A DNA stretch of 49,721 bases, taken from positions 19,322-69,042 of the forward strand of contig JAUNNH010000012.1 in assembly GCA_030531505.1 (NCBI GenBank), written 5' to 3'. Under the pieces are notes generated by a model that was not told where the DNA came from, made no database searches, and saw nothing but the letters and a program-made list of their open reading frames with translations. The stretch comes from Eubacteriales bacterium. Its GTDB lineage: Bacteria > Bacillota > Clostridia > Oscillospirales > Oscillospiraceae. The first letter of the stretch is position 1, and each line of letters begins with the position of its first letter. Below, piece after piece: positions 24,888-33,359 of the stretch. Both the position numbers and the translations under genes were made by a program.

Positions 24888-26177
24888 CTACATGGGGCCG
24901 AGGAGCAGATCGGGAAGCCAGGTGCAGAAGCCGGGGATGAAGGTGGTGAGCGCCACGACGACCAGGTCGACGAGGATCATCACCAGCATCCAGGGGATGA
25001 GCTTGGTCACGCCGGTCTTGACGACAGTGACGGTGACGAAGAGGTAGGAGCCGACAGGCGGGGTCAGACCGCCGATGATCGTGCAGAGCGTGAACACCAG
25101 ACCGAACTGGACCATGTTGCAGCCGAGCTTCTGGAGCAGCGGGTACACCAGCGGGAGCACCACGGGCATGACCGCCACCGGCTCCATGAAGCAGCCGATC
25201 AGCAGCACGAAGGCGCCGACGAGCAGCATGATGACGGTGGGGGAGCCGGAGGAGACGTTCATCAGCCACTCCTGGAAGACGCGGCCGAAGCCCTCGACCG
25301 TGAAGATGTAGGCGAACATGGTGGAGGCGGCGTAGAGCGAGAGGACCTGGCCCGTGCCCTCGGCGGCCTTGAAGAGGACGTTCAGGATTTTTTTGAGGTT
25401 CAGCTCGCGGTAGAAGAAGATGCCGACGACGAGACCGTAAACACAGGCGATAGCGCCCGCCTCGGTCGGGGTGCAGAAGCCGGCGGTGATGCCGATGATG
25501 ATGATGAGCGGCATCAACAGCGCCCAGAAGCAATCCTTCAGCGCCTTGGCGACCTTCTTGCCCTCAAACTTGCCGCCGTAGTCGATGTTGTGCTTCTTGG
25601 CGTAGAAGTGGCAGATGATCATCAGGATGATGCCGATCACGAAGCCGGGCGTGTAGCCGGCGAGGAACATGCGCGTGATGGACAGGCCCGTGATGGCGGC
25701 GAACATGATCATGACGTTGCCGGGTGGGATGATGGGGGCGGTGGAGGCCGCGCCGGCGATCATGGCGCCGGTGAACTCCTTTTTATAACCGATCTTCTCC
25801 ATGTCCGGAGCGGTGATGGAACCGATGGCGGCGACCGCCGCCGTGCCGGAGCCGGAGACCGCGCCGAAGATCATGTTGGCCGCGACACAGACGATGCCGA
25901 CGCCGCCGCGCAGCCAGGAGAACAGGGCCGAGCAGAACTGGATGATCCGCTTGGACAGACCGCCCTGGTTCATGATGGAACCGGAGATCATGAAGAAGGG
26001 GATGGCCATCAGGGTAAAGGAGTTGACGCCGCTGATAAAGCCGCGGCAGTTCATGTACATCTGGAGCGGCCCGTCGCCGAGCAGGACGGCCAGGAAGCCC
26101 GCGCCCAGCAGCGAGAAGGTGATGGGGACGCCGAGCAGCATCAGCGCGAGAAGCGAAATGCACGCGATCAGTAACAT
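24888..26177 (-). CDS. dctM: TRAP transporter large permease
   Basis: A 429-residue membrane protein of the DctM/SiaM family, with about twelve helices. It begins LLGVPITFSLLGAGFLAVLL and contains the GAVSGSGTAAVAAIGSITAPDMEK motif near 95-120 and IIPPGNVMIMFA, all family hallmarks. A second half-repeat (FMEPVAVMPVVLPLVYP) completes the Na+ and substrate site. It overlaps dctQ by one base (TAATG). Confidence 0.95.
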   Translation of the reverse strand: MLLIACISLLALMLLGVPITFSLLGAGFLAVLLGDGPLQMYMNCRGFISGVNSFTLMAIPFFMISGSIMNQGGLSKRIIQFCSALFSWLRGGVGIVCVAANMIFGAVSGSGTAAVAAIGSITAPDMEKIGYKKEFTGAMIAGAASTAPIIPPGNVMIMFAAITGLSITRMFLAGYTPGFVIGIILMIICHFYAKKHNIDYGGKFEGKKVAKALKDCFWALLMPLIIIIGITAGFCTPTEAGAIACVYGLVVGIFFYRELNLKKILNVLFKAAEGTGQVLSLYAASTMFAYIFTVEGFGRVFQEWLMNVSSGSPTVIMLLVGAFVLLIGCFMEPVAVMPVVLPLVYPLLQKLGCNMVQFGLVFTLCTIIGGLTPPVGSYLFVTVTVVKTGVTKLIPWMLVMILVDLVVVALTTFIPGFCTWLPDLLLGPM

Positions 26178-26725
26178 TACTCAGCCACCTCCCCTTCGTT
26201 GATCTTTTCAAACTCCGTCTTTTCCACGGTGTTGTTCCAGAGCGCCTTGACCTTGCCCGGTGTGATGCGCAGATAGCCGAGCACCATCATGATCGAGCCG
26301 ACGATGTAGGAATCGTAGAGCACCCACTGGGGCCAGCCGGTGCCGGTCAGCTTGGTCGGGGCGTAAATTTTGACCATTTTGAAGGCGGCCGGCAGAAGCG
26401 CCACCAGGAAGAAGCAGGCGAGGAAGCGCGTGACGGCATACAGGACAGCGCGGACCTTGTTGTTTTTGATGAGCTCCTGCAGCAGGTCGAGGGTGACGTG
26501 GTCGTCGATGCGGGCGGTGAGCGAGGCGCCGACGCAGGTGACCCAGACCGCGCAGAGGATGACGATCTCCTCCGCCGCGCGGAAGGAGTGGTGGAAGGCA
26601 TAGCGGCCGACGGTGTTCACAAAGCAGACCGCGATCATGATCGCGAGCAGCAGCGCGCAGAAATACTTGATGATGAGCGCGAGAACGTCGTCCACCTTCT
26701 GATAGACAGCTAAAACTTTTTTCAT
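26177..26725 (-). CDS. dctQ: TRAP transporter small permease
   Basis: A 182-residue protein with four hydrophobic helices. It shows the DctQ motif FVNTVGRYAFHHSFRAAEEIVIL (residues 36-58) and VTCVGASLTARIDDHVTLD, the characteristic amphipathic second-helix region. The C-terminal 30 residues (from ITPGKVKALWNN) extend beyond the usual end. The AAAGAGGTC site is 7-8 bases from the ATG. It forms the membrane complex with dctM. Confidence 0.93.
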   Translation of the reverse strand: MKKVLAVYQKVDDVLALIIKYFCALLLAIMIAVCFVNTVGRYAFHHSFRAAEEIVILCAVWVTCVGASLTARIDDHVTLDLLQELIKNNKVRAVLYAVTRFLACFFLVALLPAAFKMVKIYAPTKLTGTGWPQWVLYDSYIVGSIMMVLGYLRITPGKVKALWNNTVEKTEFEKINEGEVAE

Positions 26726-26784
26726 AGACCGACCTCTTTTCCTGAGGTATTTGCCAGTGTCGGGGGAAAATGCCTGTAAAAGCG

Positions 26785-26813
26785 TCCGGAGAGCCCGGAA
26801 GGGGCTCTCCGGA
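26785..26813 (-). terminator. Partial terminator/attenuator between dctP and dctQ
   Basis: A 12-bp stem pairs 26785-26796 with 26802-26813 around loop GGAAG, followed on the minus strand by CGCTTTTAC. With only four T it should stop some transcripts, leaving more dctP than permease message, as is common in binding-protein operons. Confidence 0.7.
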
Positions 26814-26851
26814 AAAGAGCTTCAGATCTTGATTTTTATGCGGAAAAGAGC

Positions 26852-27904
26852 TTATTTCGCGTTGGCGGCGACATACTCGAGCGCTTCGTTGAAGACATCC
26901 TCAACGCCCCACTCGGCGATCTTGCTGTCACGGAACGGCGTGTCGGCCTCCTTGAAGGCGGCAAAGGCTTCCTCGGTCGGGGTGACGACCTCAACACCGG
27001 CGGCCTTGATGTCGTCCAGCAGGGCGGCGTTGACGATCTCGCGGTCATAGCACTGCTCGACGCTCTTCTCCTTGAAGACGTCGATCAGGATCTGCCGCAG
27101 ATCCTCAGGCAGCTGCATGAGGTTGGACTTGTTGATCATCAGCAGGTTCAGGGAGGCGATGTGATAGGTCTCGATGTACCAGTGGAAGCCCTCCTGCTGG
27201 CCGCGGGCCAGGATGGAGGCGGGGTCAGACTCAAAGCCCTCGATGGTGCCGTTGGCAAGACCGGTGATGACCTGAGAGGAGCTCATCGCGGTGGGAGCGC
27301 AGCCCCAGCCCTCGACGGTGGCCATGTAGACGTCAGACTGCGGGACGCGGATACGCAGGTTCTTGCAGTCCTCCACGGTGTTGACGGGGAACTTCTCAGC
27401 GGTGCAGAGGCAGCGGATGCCCTGGCTCAGCGCGCCCAGGCAGTACAGGTCGATGCCGGCCTCTTCCAGCTGCTTGTTGGTCAGGTCGGGCAGAATCTCG
27501 CCCAGGGCGTTCATCTGGGAGTAGTTGTCAACGACATAGGGAAGCTCGGACCAGCCGATGGCGTCAATGTTGCCGACCGTGCCCCAGACGGAGGGGCCGG
27601 AGAGGCTCATGTCGAGCGCGCCCGCGAAGACCTGCGGGATCAGCTCTTCCTCAGAGCCCATGACGCCGCCGGGAACGCAGTCGATTTTCAGGCGGCCTTC
27701 GGATTTCTCCTCGACCTCCTGGATGGCCTTGTTGATCCACAGAGACTCGTGGCCGCCGGCTTCCTCAGCTGCGAAGATGTGATAGAAGGTCAGGGTGTAG
27801 ACGTCCTTCTTCTCCGTGATGGCATAAGCCTGCGTGACGCCGGTGAGCGCGACTACCATGATGAGCATCAGGGTAAACGCCAGAATCCGTTTCATGCTTT
27901 TCAT
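26852..27904 (-). CDS. dctP: TRAP transporter solute-binding protein
   Basis: A 350-residue exported receptor of the DctP family. The signal peptide (residues 1-28) ends AYA, and no lipobox is present. The mature part has LTFYHIFAAEEAGGHESLWI, EVEEKSEGRLKI, PGGVMGSEEELIPQVFAGALDMS and NLRIRVPQSDVYMATVEGWG, where the family's substrate-binding Arg lies (LRIRVP). Since that Arg salt-bridges a carboxylate, the ligand is probably an organic acid. The first ATG (27904) follows AAAGGAGGATCTCA. First gene of the operon. Confidence 0.94.
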   Translation of the reverse strand: MKSMKRILAFTLMLIMVVALTGVTQAYAITEKKDVYTLTFYHIFAAEEAGGHESLWINKAIQEVEEKSEGRLKIDCVPGGVMGSEEELIPQVFAGALDMSLSGPSVWGTVGNIDAIGWSELPYVVDNYSQMNALGEILPDLTNKQLEEAGIDLYCLGALSQGIRCLCTAEKFPVNTVEDCKNLRIRVPQSDVYMATVEGWGCAPTAMSSSQVITGLANGTIEGFESDPASILARGQQEGFHWYIETYHIASLNLLMINKSNLMQLPEDLRQILIDVFKEKSVEQCYDREIVNAALLDDIKAAGVEVVTPTEEAFAAFKEADTPFRDSKIAEWGVEDVFNEALEYVAANAK

Positions 27905-27941
27905 TGAGATCCTCCTTTTGATTCAAAATTTCGTACCGTTT

Positions 27942-27961
27942 GTCATTTTTGTACAAATGAC
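27942..27961. promoter_or_regulatory. Inverted-repeat operator candidate in the dctP leader
   Basis: On the minus strand the 20 bases read GTCATTTGTACAAAAATGAC, with GTCATTT/AAATGAC arms and a TTTGTACAAA core. It lies just downstream of the -10 element, so a bound repressor would block transcription. The shape suits a GntR- or similar family regulator; none is encoded here. Confidence 0.65.
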
Positions 27962-27970
27962 CCTGCGTTT

Positions 27971-27999
27971 ATATTACTTCCCTTGCGCGCATTTGTCAA
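27971..27999 (-). promoter_or_regulatory. Promoter of the TRAP/dehydrogenase operon
   Basis: Minus-strand TTGACA (perfect -35) and TAATAT are separated by 17 bases. The predicted start is near 27964, leaving a 60-base leader that carries the operator. Confidence 0.8.
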
Positions 28000-28040
28000 G
28001 TTGCCCAAAAGATATTGATAAAAAATTTTTCGCATATGAT

Positions 28041-28068
28041 AAAAGGGCACCCTCACGGATGCCCTTTT
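28041..28068 (-). terminator. Terminator after iorB
   Basis: Arms AAAAGGGCA and TGCCCTTTT with a 10-base loop give a TTTT tail on either strand. It sits 23 bases after the iorB stop and isolates the TRAP promoter. Confidence 0.85.
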
Positions 28069-28090
28069 CATGTCGGAAAACGGATAAAAC

Positions 28091-28666
28091 TCAGCCTGCG
28101 GCGGCCCGGCCGGCCCGGTAGGCGGCGAGGTTGAGGTCGAGGAATTTCGGCGGAACGGTCTCCCGGATGACGGCCTCCCAGTCGATCTCATCGAGGGAGA
28201 GGGCCTTCGTCATCGCACCGAAGAGCACGATGTTCATGCACTTGGGATTGCCGAGCTCCAGGGCGATCTTCGCCGCGTCCAGGGTATAGCAGCGGAAGTT
28301 CGCCTGCATCGCCTCGAGGCAGCCCGCGGGGTATTCCTCCAGCCCGGCCGCGATGGTCGCGGAGGGCATGGCGTAGTCGTTGATGACGGCGATGCCGTCG
28401 GGCTTGAGGAAGGGGGCGTAGCGCACGGCTTCCATCTTCTCGAAGGCGAGCATCAGGTCGGCCGCGCCTTCGCCGATGACGGGAGAGTAGACCTTCTCGC
28501 CCCAGTGGACCTGGGTGGAGACGCTGCCGCCGCGCTGGCTCATGCCGTGTACCTCGGACATCTTGACGTCAAAGCCGGCCTTCATGAGGCCGTTCACGAG
28601 GACCTTGGCCGTCAGGATCGCCCCCTGGCCGCCGACGCCCACGAGGATCGCGCTTGTGGTTTTCAT
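28091..28666 (-). CDS. iorB: Indolepyruvate:ferredoxin oxidoreductase, beta subunit
   Basis: A 191-residue gamma-domain-type subunit. It has the N-terminal VGVGGQGAILTAKVLVNGL, the SEVHGMSQRGGSVSTQVHWG motif and PKCMNIVLFGAM. These are hallmarks of 2-oxoacid:acceptor oxidoreductase gamma domains, which bind CoA. With the alpha subunit it oxidatively decarboxylates aryl pyruvates from Trp, Phe and Tyr to aryl-acetyl-CoA. The ATG at 28666 overlaps the iorA stop (ATGA) and follows AAGGAGGAA; a longer frame continues upstream but overlaps iorA deeply. Confidence 0.94.
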   Translation of the reverse strand: MKTTSAILVGVGGQGAILTAKVLVNGLMKAGFDVKMSEVHGMSQRGGSVSTQVHWGEKVYSPVIGEGAADLMLAFEKMEAVRYAPFLKPDGIAVINDYAMPSATIAAGLEEYPAGCLEAMQANFRCYTLDAAKIALELGNPKCMNIVLFGAMTKALSLDEIDWEAVIRETVPPKFLDLNLAAYRAGRAAAG

Positions 28667-30420
28667 GCCTGTTCCTCCTTCCTGCGGATGGCCCCGACCG
28701 GACAGACCTGCGCGCAGACCGTGCAGCCGACGCACTGGGTGGGATCGATCGCGGATTTCTTCCCGCTGACCATGACGGCGGGGCAGCCGACCTTCAGGCA
28801 CATGCGGCAGCCGATGCATTTGTCGGGATCGACGACGCAGAGCCCGGTCTCGTGCTTGAGCCGCTTGATGAGCAGACAGGGGCGGCGGGTGATGATGGCC
28901 GCGGGGACCTCGGAGGCGAGCGCCTCGTCCACGGCCCGCTGCATGGCGGCAAGGTCCTGCGGATCAACGATGATGACCTTCTCGTAGCCGTAGGCGCGCA
29001 GAACGTCCTCGATCTTGATGGCGGCCGCCACCTCGCCCTGCAGGGTATAGCCGCTGCCGGGGTTGTCCTGATGGCCGGTCATACCGGTGATGTGGTTGTC
29101 GAGCACGACCGGGATGACGCGGCCCTTGTTGTAGAGAATCTCGGCCGCGCCGGTCATGCCGCTGTGGAAGAAGGTGGAGTCCCCGACGACGCCGAAGACC
29201 TTTTTCTGCTGTCCGGTGGCCTCGAAGGCCTTGGCCATGCCCATCGCCACCGAGAAGCCGCCGCCCATGCAGATGCAGGTGTCCAGCGCGTTCAGCGGCG
29301 GGTTGGCGCCGAGCGTGTAGCAGCCGATGCCCCCGGCGATGACAAAGTCCTTCCCCTTGGACATCGTGTAGAAGAAGCCGCGGTGAGGACAGCCGGGGCA
29401 GAGGGCGGGCGGACGGGAGGCGGGTTTGACCGGCAGCTCTTTGACGGCGGGCTTTTCCCCGAAGAGCATCTCCCGCAGGCGCTGGGGATTGAGCTCGTAC
29501 ATATTGCTGACGAGCTCCTTGCCGATGCAGGCGATGCCGGCGGCCTTGATCTGCTCCTCCATGAAGGGCTCCAGCTCCTCGATGACGTAGAGCGTCTCCA
29601 CCTTTTCGGCAAAGTCGCGGATGAGATCCATGGGGAGGGGATTGGTCAGGCCGAGCTTGAGGAAGGAGGTATCCTCCGGGAACACGTCCTTCGCGTACTG
29701 ATAGGCGATGGAGGCGGTGATCACGCCGATCTTCGTGCCCTTCATCTCGAGGCGGTTGAGCGGACAGACGTTGCTGTACTCCGCAAGCGCGGCGAGGTTG
29801 CGCTCCACCTTGGGGTGGTTGCGGTAGGCGTTGGCCGGCGCGCAGTTGAACTTGCGGGCGTTTCGCGTGTAGGCGAAGGGCTCCGCCTCCTCCCGCTCAC
29901 CGAAGGTCACGAGGCTCTTGGAGTGGGAGACGCGCGTCGTGGTGCGCAGCAGCACCGGCATGTCGAAGCGCTCGGAGATGCGGTAGGCCTCCTTTATGAA
30001 GTCCTTGCACTCCTGGGAGTCGGAGGGCTCTATGAGCGCGACCTTCGCGGCTCTGGCGTAGCGGCGGTTATCCTGCTCGTTCTGCGAGGAGTGCATGCTG
30101 GGATCGTCGGCCGTCACAATGACGAAGCCGCGGTTGACCCCGTTGTAGGCGGCGGTGAAGAGCGGGTCGGCCGCGACGTTGAGGCCCACGTGCTTCATCG
30201 CGCAGAGGCTCCGCACACCGCCGATGGCGGCGCCGTAGGCGACCTCCGTCGCCACCTTCTCGTTGGGCGCCCACTCGCAGTAGAGGGCGTCTCCGTACTG
30301 GGGGAGCGATTCAAAGATCTCTGTGCTGGGGGTGCCGGGATAGGCGGAACAGACCTTTACCCCTGCCTCGTAAGCGCCGCGGGCAATGGCCTCGTTGCCG
30401 GACAGTAAGTGCGTTGTCAT
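28663..30420 (-). CDS. iorA: Indolepyruvate:ferredoxin oxidoreductase, alpha subunit
   Basis: A 585-residue fusion of the pyrimidine-binding, TPP-binding and ferredoxin domains. SAYPGTPSTEIFESL lies near residue 25, TADDPSMHSSQNEQD near 105 and LCPGCPHRGFFY near 345. GDSTFFHSGMTGAAE is the TPP motif. The C-terminus has two [4Fe-4S] motifs, CIGCRMCLKVGCP (fourth cysteine one residue late, as usual for IorA) and CVGCTVCAQVCP. The ATG follows CGGAGGTC. Its product supports fermentation of aromatic amino acids and ferredoxin reduction. Confidence 0.95.
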   Translation of the reverse strand: MTTHLLSGNEAIARGAYEAGVKVCSAYPGTPSTEIFESLPQYGDALYCEWAPNEKVATEVAYGAAIGGVRSLCAMKHVGLNVAADPLFTAAYNGVNRGFVIVTADDPSMHSSQNEQDNRRYARAAKVALIEPSDSQECKDFIKEAYRISERFDMPVLLRTTTRVSHSKSLVTFGEREEAEPFAYTRNARKFNCAPANAYRNHPKVERNLAALAEYSNVCPLNRLEMKGTKIGVITASIAYQYAKDVFPEDTSFLKLGLTNPLPMDLIRDFAEKVETLYVIEELEPFMEEQIKAAGIACIGKELVSNMYELNPQRLREMLFGEKPAVKELPVKPASRPPALCPGCPHRGFFYTMSKGKDFVIAGGIGCYTLGANPPLNALDTCICMGGGFSVAMGMAKAFEATGQQKKVFGVVGDSTFFHSGMTGAAEILYNKGRVIPVVLDNHITGMTGHQDNPGSGYTLQGEVAAAIKIEDVLRAYGYEKVIIVDPQDLAAMQRAVDEALASEVPAAIITRRPCLLIKRLKHETGLCVVDPDKCIGCRMCLKVGCPAVMVSGKKSAIDPTQCVGCTVCAQVCPVGAIRRKEEQA

Positions 30421-30473
30421 GCGTTCGACCTCCGTTCCGAGAGAAATGTGAAATCCGATATTTGGCTATTTCC

Positions 30474-30503
30474 AGTATAACACCATGGGGCAGACTATGA
30501 CAA
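30474..30503 (-). promoter_or_regulatory. Promoter of iorAB
   Basis: Minus-strand TTGTCA and TATACT are separated by 18 bases, about 54 bases ahead of iorA. Confidence 0.7.
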
Positions 30504-30526
30504 TAGCTTCCGGCTACTTTCGCATA

Positions 30527-30560
30527 GAAAAGCACGACTCCCTTCCGGGAACCGTGCTTT
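30527..30560 (-). terminator. Terminator after the asparaginase gene
   Basis: Arms AAAGCACG and CGTGCTTT are extended by near-complementary GTTCCC/GGGAGT around the loop, followed by TTTTCT on the minus strand. It starts 3 bases beyond the stop codon. Confidence 0.8.
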
Positions 30561-30563
30561 GCG

Positions 30564-31577
30564 TCAGCTGTGGATACTGAGCTCACCGCGCAGATCGAGC
30601 TCCATGGAGGCCTTGATGGCGTCGCGGCTCAGACCGCGGCTGAAGAGATAGTAGAGCTTGGCAACGGCGGCCTCGGTCGTGAGGTCGTGGCCGCTGATGG
30701 CGCCCGCGCGCTTGAGCGCGCCGCTCACCTCATACGCGCCGAGGGAGACCGTGCCCTGCGGGCACTGGGAGCAGACGGTCACGACCGTGCCGTTGCGGAA
30801 GGCCTTTTCAATGATGGGCAGGAGCGCCCCGTGCCCCTCGGGGATGTTGCCCGCACCGAAGGTCTCAAGGACGATGCCGCGCAGCGTCTCGGTCATGATG
30901 GACTCGAAGAGCTCAAACTGGATGCCGGGGAAAACCTTGAGCACCCCGATGGGGATGTTCTCAAGCCGCTGGAGGCGAAGCTTCCCGCCCGGGCGGGGGA
31001 GCAGCGCGGAGTCGAGATAGCGGATTGCAATCCCCGCCTCGGCGAGCGCGGGGTAGTTCGGGGAGGCGAAGGCCATCATGCCGTCGGCGGAGTACTTGGT
31101 GGCGCGGTTGCCGCGCAGGAGCTTCCCGCCGAAATAGAGGCAGACCTCATGCACCCGCTCGTCGGCGGCGATGAGCAGGGAGGTGATGAGGTTGTCGCGC
31201 CCGTCGCTGCGGATCTCACAGAGCGGGATCTGGGAGCCGGTGAGGATGACGGGCTTGGCGAGGTTCTCGAGCATGAAGGAGAGCGCCGAGGCCGTGTAGG
31301 CCATGGTGTCGGTCCCGTGCATGATGACGAAGCCGTCGTAGCGCTCATAGTTTTCCGCGATGAGGGCGCCGATTTTGTTCCACTCCTCGACCGCGATGTT
31401 CGAGGAGTCGAGGATCGGGTCCGTCTCCAGGAAATCCCAGTGCGGCAGGCGGGGGTGGTGCAGCTCGGGCACGGCCTCGAGCGCTCCGCGGAAATAGCCC
31501 GCGCGCGGACTGTAGCCGTTCGCGGTGGGGACCATGCCGATGGTCCCGCCGGTATACAGGAGCAGGATGTTCTTCAC
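30564..31577 (-). CDS. Type I L-asparaginase
   Basis: A 337-residue enzyme that hydrolyses asparagine to aspartate and ammonia. It shows LLYTGGTIGMV near the N-terminus (first catalytic Thr) and VIMHGTDTMAYTASALSFML (HGTDT, second Thr-Asp pair). SDGRDNLITSLLIA and AGNIPEGHGALLP are further type I landmarks. No signal peptide, so it acts in the cytoplasm. The start is a GTG at 31577, about 8 bases after AGGAGG; a longer in-frame ATG has no such site and would add a non-conserved tail. Monocistronic. Confidence 0.92.
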   Translation of the reverse strand: MKNILLLYTGGTIGMVPTANGYSPRAGYFRGALEAVPELHHPRLPHWDFLETDPILDSSNIAVEEWNKIGALIAENYERYDGFVIMHGTDTMAYTASALSFMLENLAKPVILTGSQIPLCEIRSDGRDNLITSLLIAADERVHEVCLYFGGKLLRGNRATKYSADGMMAFASPNYPALAEAGIAIRYLDSALLPRPGGKLRLQRLENIPIGVLKVFPGIQFELFESIMTETLRGIVLETFGAGNIPEGHGALLPIIEKAFRNGTVVTVCSQCPQGTVSLGAYEVSGALKRAGAISGHDLTTEAAVAKLYYLFSRGLSRDAIKASMELDLRGELSIHS

Positions 31578-31654
31578 GGCGGCGCCTCCTCTCTCTGCTT
31601 TCAGCCTATCATATTCTGCCCCGCCTTGCAAGTGCGATGCGCCGCGGCGGAGGA

Positions 31655-31683
31655 TTGCCGTCCGGCGCGCTGTGTGATATACT
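31655..31683 (+). promoter_or_regulatory. Promoter of the cardiolipin synthase gene
   Basis: TTGCCG and TATACT are separated by 17 bases, with a leader of about 85 bases to the ATG. Confidence 0.65.
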
Positions 31684-31774
31684 ATAAACTAAGAAACCGT
31701 CCGGACAGGACAGGCCCCGCGGCGCGGAAAGACGCGTATCGCCGTATAACCCGGCTATATCAAAGGGAGGATCT

Positions 31775-33346
31775 ATGCGAAACAGCGAAGAAAACAGCGG
31801 ACTGCATCTCATCAAAAAGCATAAGAAGACGCTGCTGCGCGCGGTGTTCAGCCGCGCGGGGCTGATCGTGCTGCTCCTGCTGCTGCAGATCGCACTGATT
31901 GCGCTGGCCTTCAGCCGGCTGCGGGTCTTCCTGCCGCACTTCGTCACGGTGATGACGATCTTCTCGGCCGCCATGGCGATGTATCTGCTCAATTCCCGGC
32001 ACGATCCCAGCGCCAAGCTGACCTGGATCGTCGTGATCCTGGTGCTGCCGATCTTCGGCGCCCTGCTCTATGCCTACACCCGCAGCGACATCGGGCACCG
32101 GCTCCTCAAGCGGCGCTTCTGGCAGATCCAGGGGGAGACGCAGGAGCGCATTCCGCAGGACCCTGCGGTGCTCGCACGGGCCGGGGTGGAGGCGCCGGAG
32201 CTGGAGGGCCTCACGGCTTTCGTCGGCCGCACGGGCTGCTACCCGGCCTTCGACGGCTGCCGCGTGCGCTATTTCCCGCTGGGCGACGAGCTGTTCCCCG
32301 CGCTGCTCGAGGAACTCGAGAAGGCGGAGAAGTTCATCTTCCTCGAATTCTTCATTGTGGATGAGGGCGTCTTCTGGGGTCGCGTGCTCGAGATCCTCGC
32401 CCGCAAGGCTGCCGCGGGTGTGGACGTGCGCCTCCTCTACGACGGCACCAACGAATTCTTCAATCTTCCGCGCAGCTACCCGAAGAAGCTCGAGGCGCTC
32501 GGTATCCAGTGCCGCAGCTTCGCCCCGGTCCACCCCTTCGTCTCCACCCACTACAATTACCGCGACCACCGCAAGATCCTGGTGGTGGATGGGCGCGTCG
32601 CGATGACCGGCGGCGTCAACCTCGCCGACGAGTACATCAACGTCAACTCCCGCTTCGGCCACTGGAAGGATACGGCGGTCATGGTCTACGGCCCGGCGGT
32701 GACGAGCTTCACGCTCATGTTTCTGCAGACCTGGAACATCACCGAACGCGAGACGAGCTACCCCTATCTGGATCTGCCCGCCGAGCGGCAGGAGGGGAGC
32801 GGCTTCGTGCTGCCCTACGCCGATTTCCCGCTGGACGACGAGCGCGTGGGCGAGTGGGTCTATATGGATATCCTCAACCGTGCGCGGCGCTATGTCCATA
32901 TCTTCACGCCCTATCTGATCCTTGACGGGGAGATGGAGACGGCGCTCAAGTTCGCCGCCGAGCGCGGTGTGGATGTGCGGCTGATCCTGCCCGGCATCCC
33001 GGACAAGAAGCTCGCCTGGGCGCTCGCCAAGACACACTATCCCTCGCTCCTGGAGTCCGGTGTGAAGATCTATGAATACACGCCAGGCTTCGTGCACGCA
33101 AAGTGCTTCGTCGCCGACGACCGGGAGGCTGTGGTCGGCACGATCAACCTCGACTACCGCAGCCTCTATCACCATTTTGAGTGCGCACTGTATATGAACG
33201 GCTGCGAGGCGGTCGCGGATGTGGAGCGGGATTTCCGGCATACGCAGGAGAAGTGCCGCCTTGTCACGGCCGAGACGCTGCGGCAGGAGAAGGCCTCGAT
33301 GCGTCTGGCGGGCTTCTTTATGAAGGTCATCGCACCGCTCTTCTGA
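31775..33346 (+). CDS. cls: Cardiolipin synthase (phospholipase D family)
   Basis: A 523-residue membrane enzyme that joins phosphatidylglycerol molecules. Two or three N-terminal hydrophobic segments (about 28-50, 55-72, 83-100) are followed by two PLD domains. The first HKD motif reads HYNYRDHRKILVVDGRVAMTG (H..HxK...D), and the second reads VHAKCFVADDREAVVGTINL. Length is typical for the ClsA type. The ATG follows AAAGGGAGGATCT. It is 13 bases ahead of a small membrane-protein gene. Confidence 0.93.
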   Translation: MRNSEENSGLHLIKKHKKTLLRAVFSRAGLIVLLLLLQIALIALAFSRLRVFLPHFVTVMTIFSAAMAMYLLNSRHDPSAKLTWIVVILVLPIFGALLYAYTRSDIGHRLLKRRFWQIQGETQERIPQDPAVLARAGVEAPELEGLTAFVGRTGCYPAFDGCRVRYFPLGDELFPALLEELEKAEKFIFLEFFIVDEGVFWGRVLEILARKAAAGVDVRLLYDGTNEFFNLPRSYPKKLEALGIQCRSFAPVHPFVSTHYNYRDHRKILVVDGRVAMTGGVNLADEYINVNSRFGHWKDTAVMVYGPAVTSFTLMFLQTWNITERETSYPYLDLPAERQEGSGFVLPYADFPLDDERVGEWVYMDILNRARRYVHIFTPYLILDGEMETALKFAAERGVDVRLILPGIPDKKLAWALAKTHYPSLLESGVKIYEYTPGFVHAKCFVADDREAVVGTINLDYRSLYHHFECALYMNGCEAVADVERDFRHTQEKCRLVTAETLRQEKASMRLAGFFMKVIAPLF

Positions 33347-33359
33347 GGGGAGAACGGAG

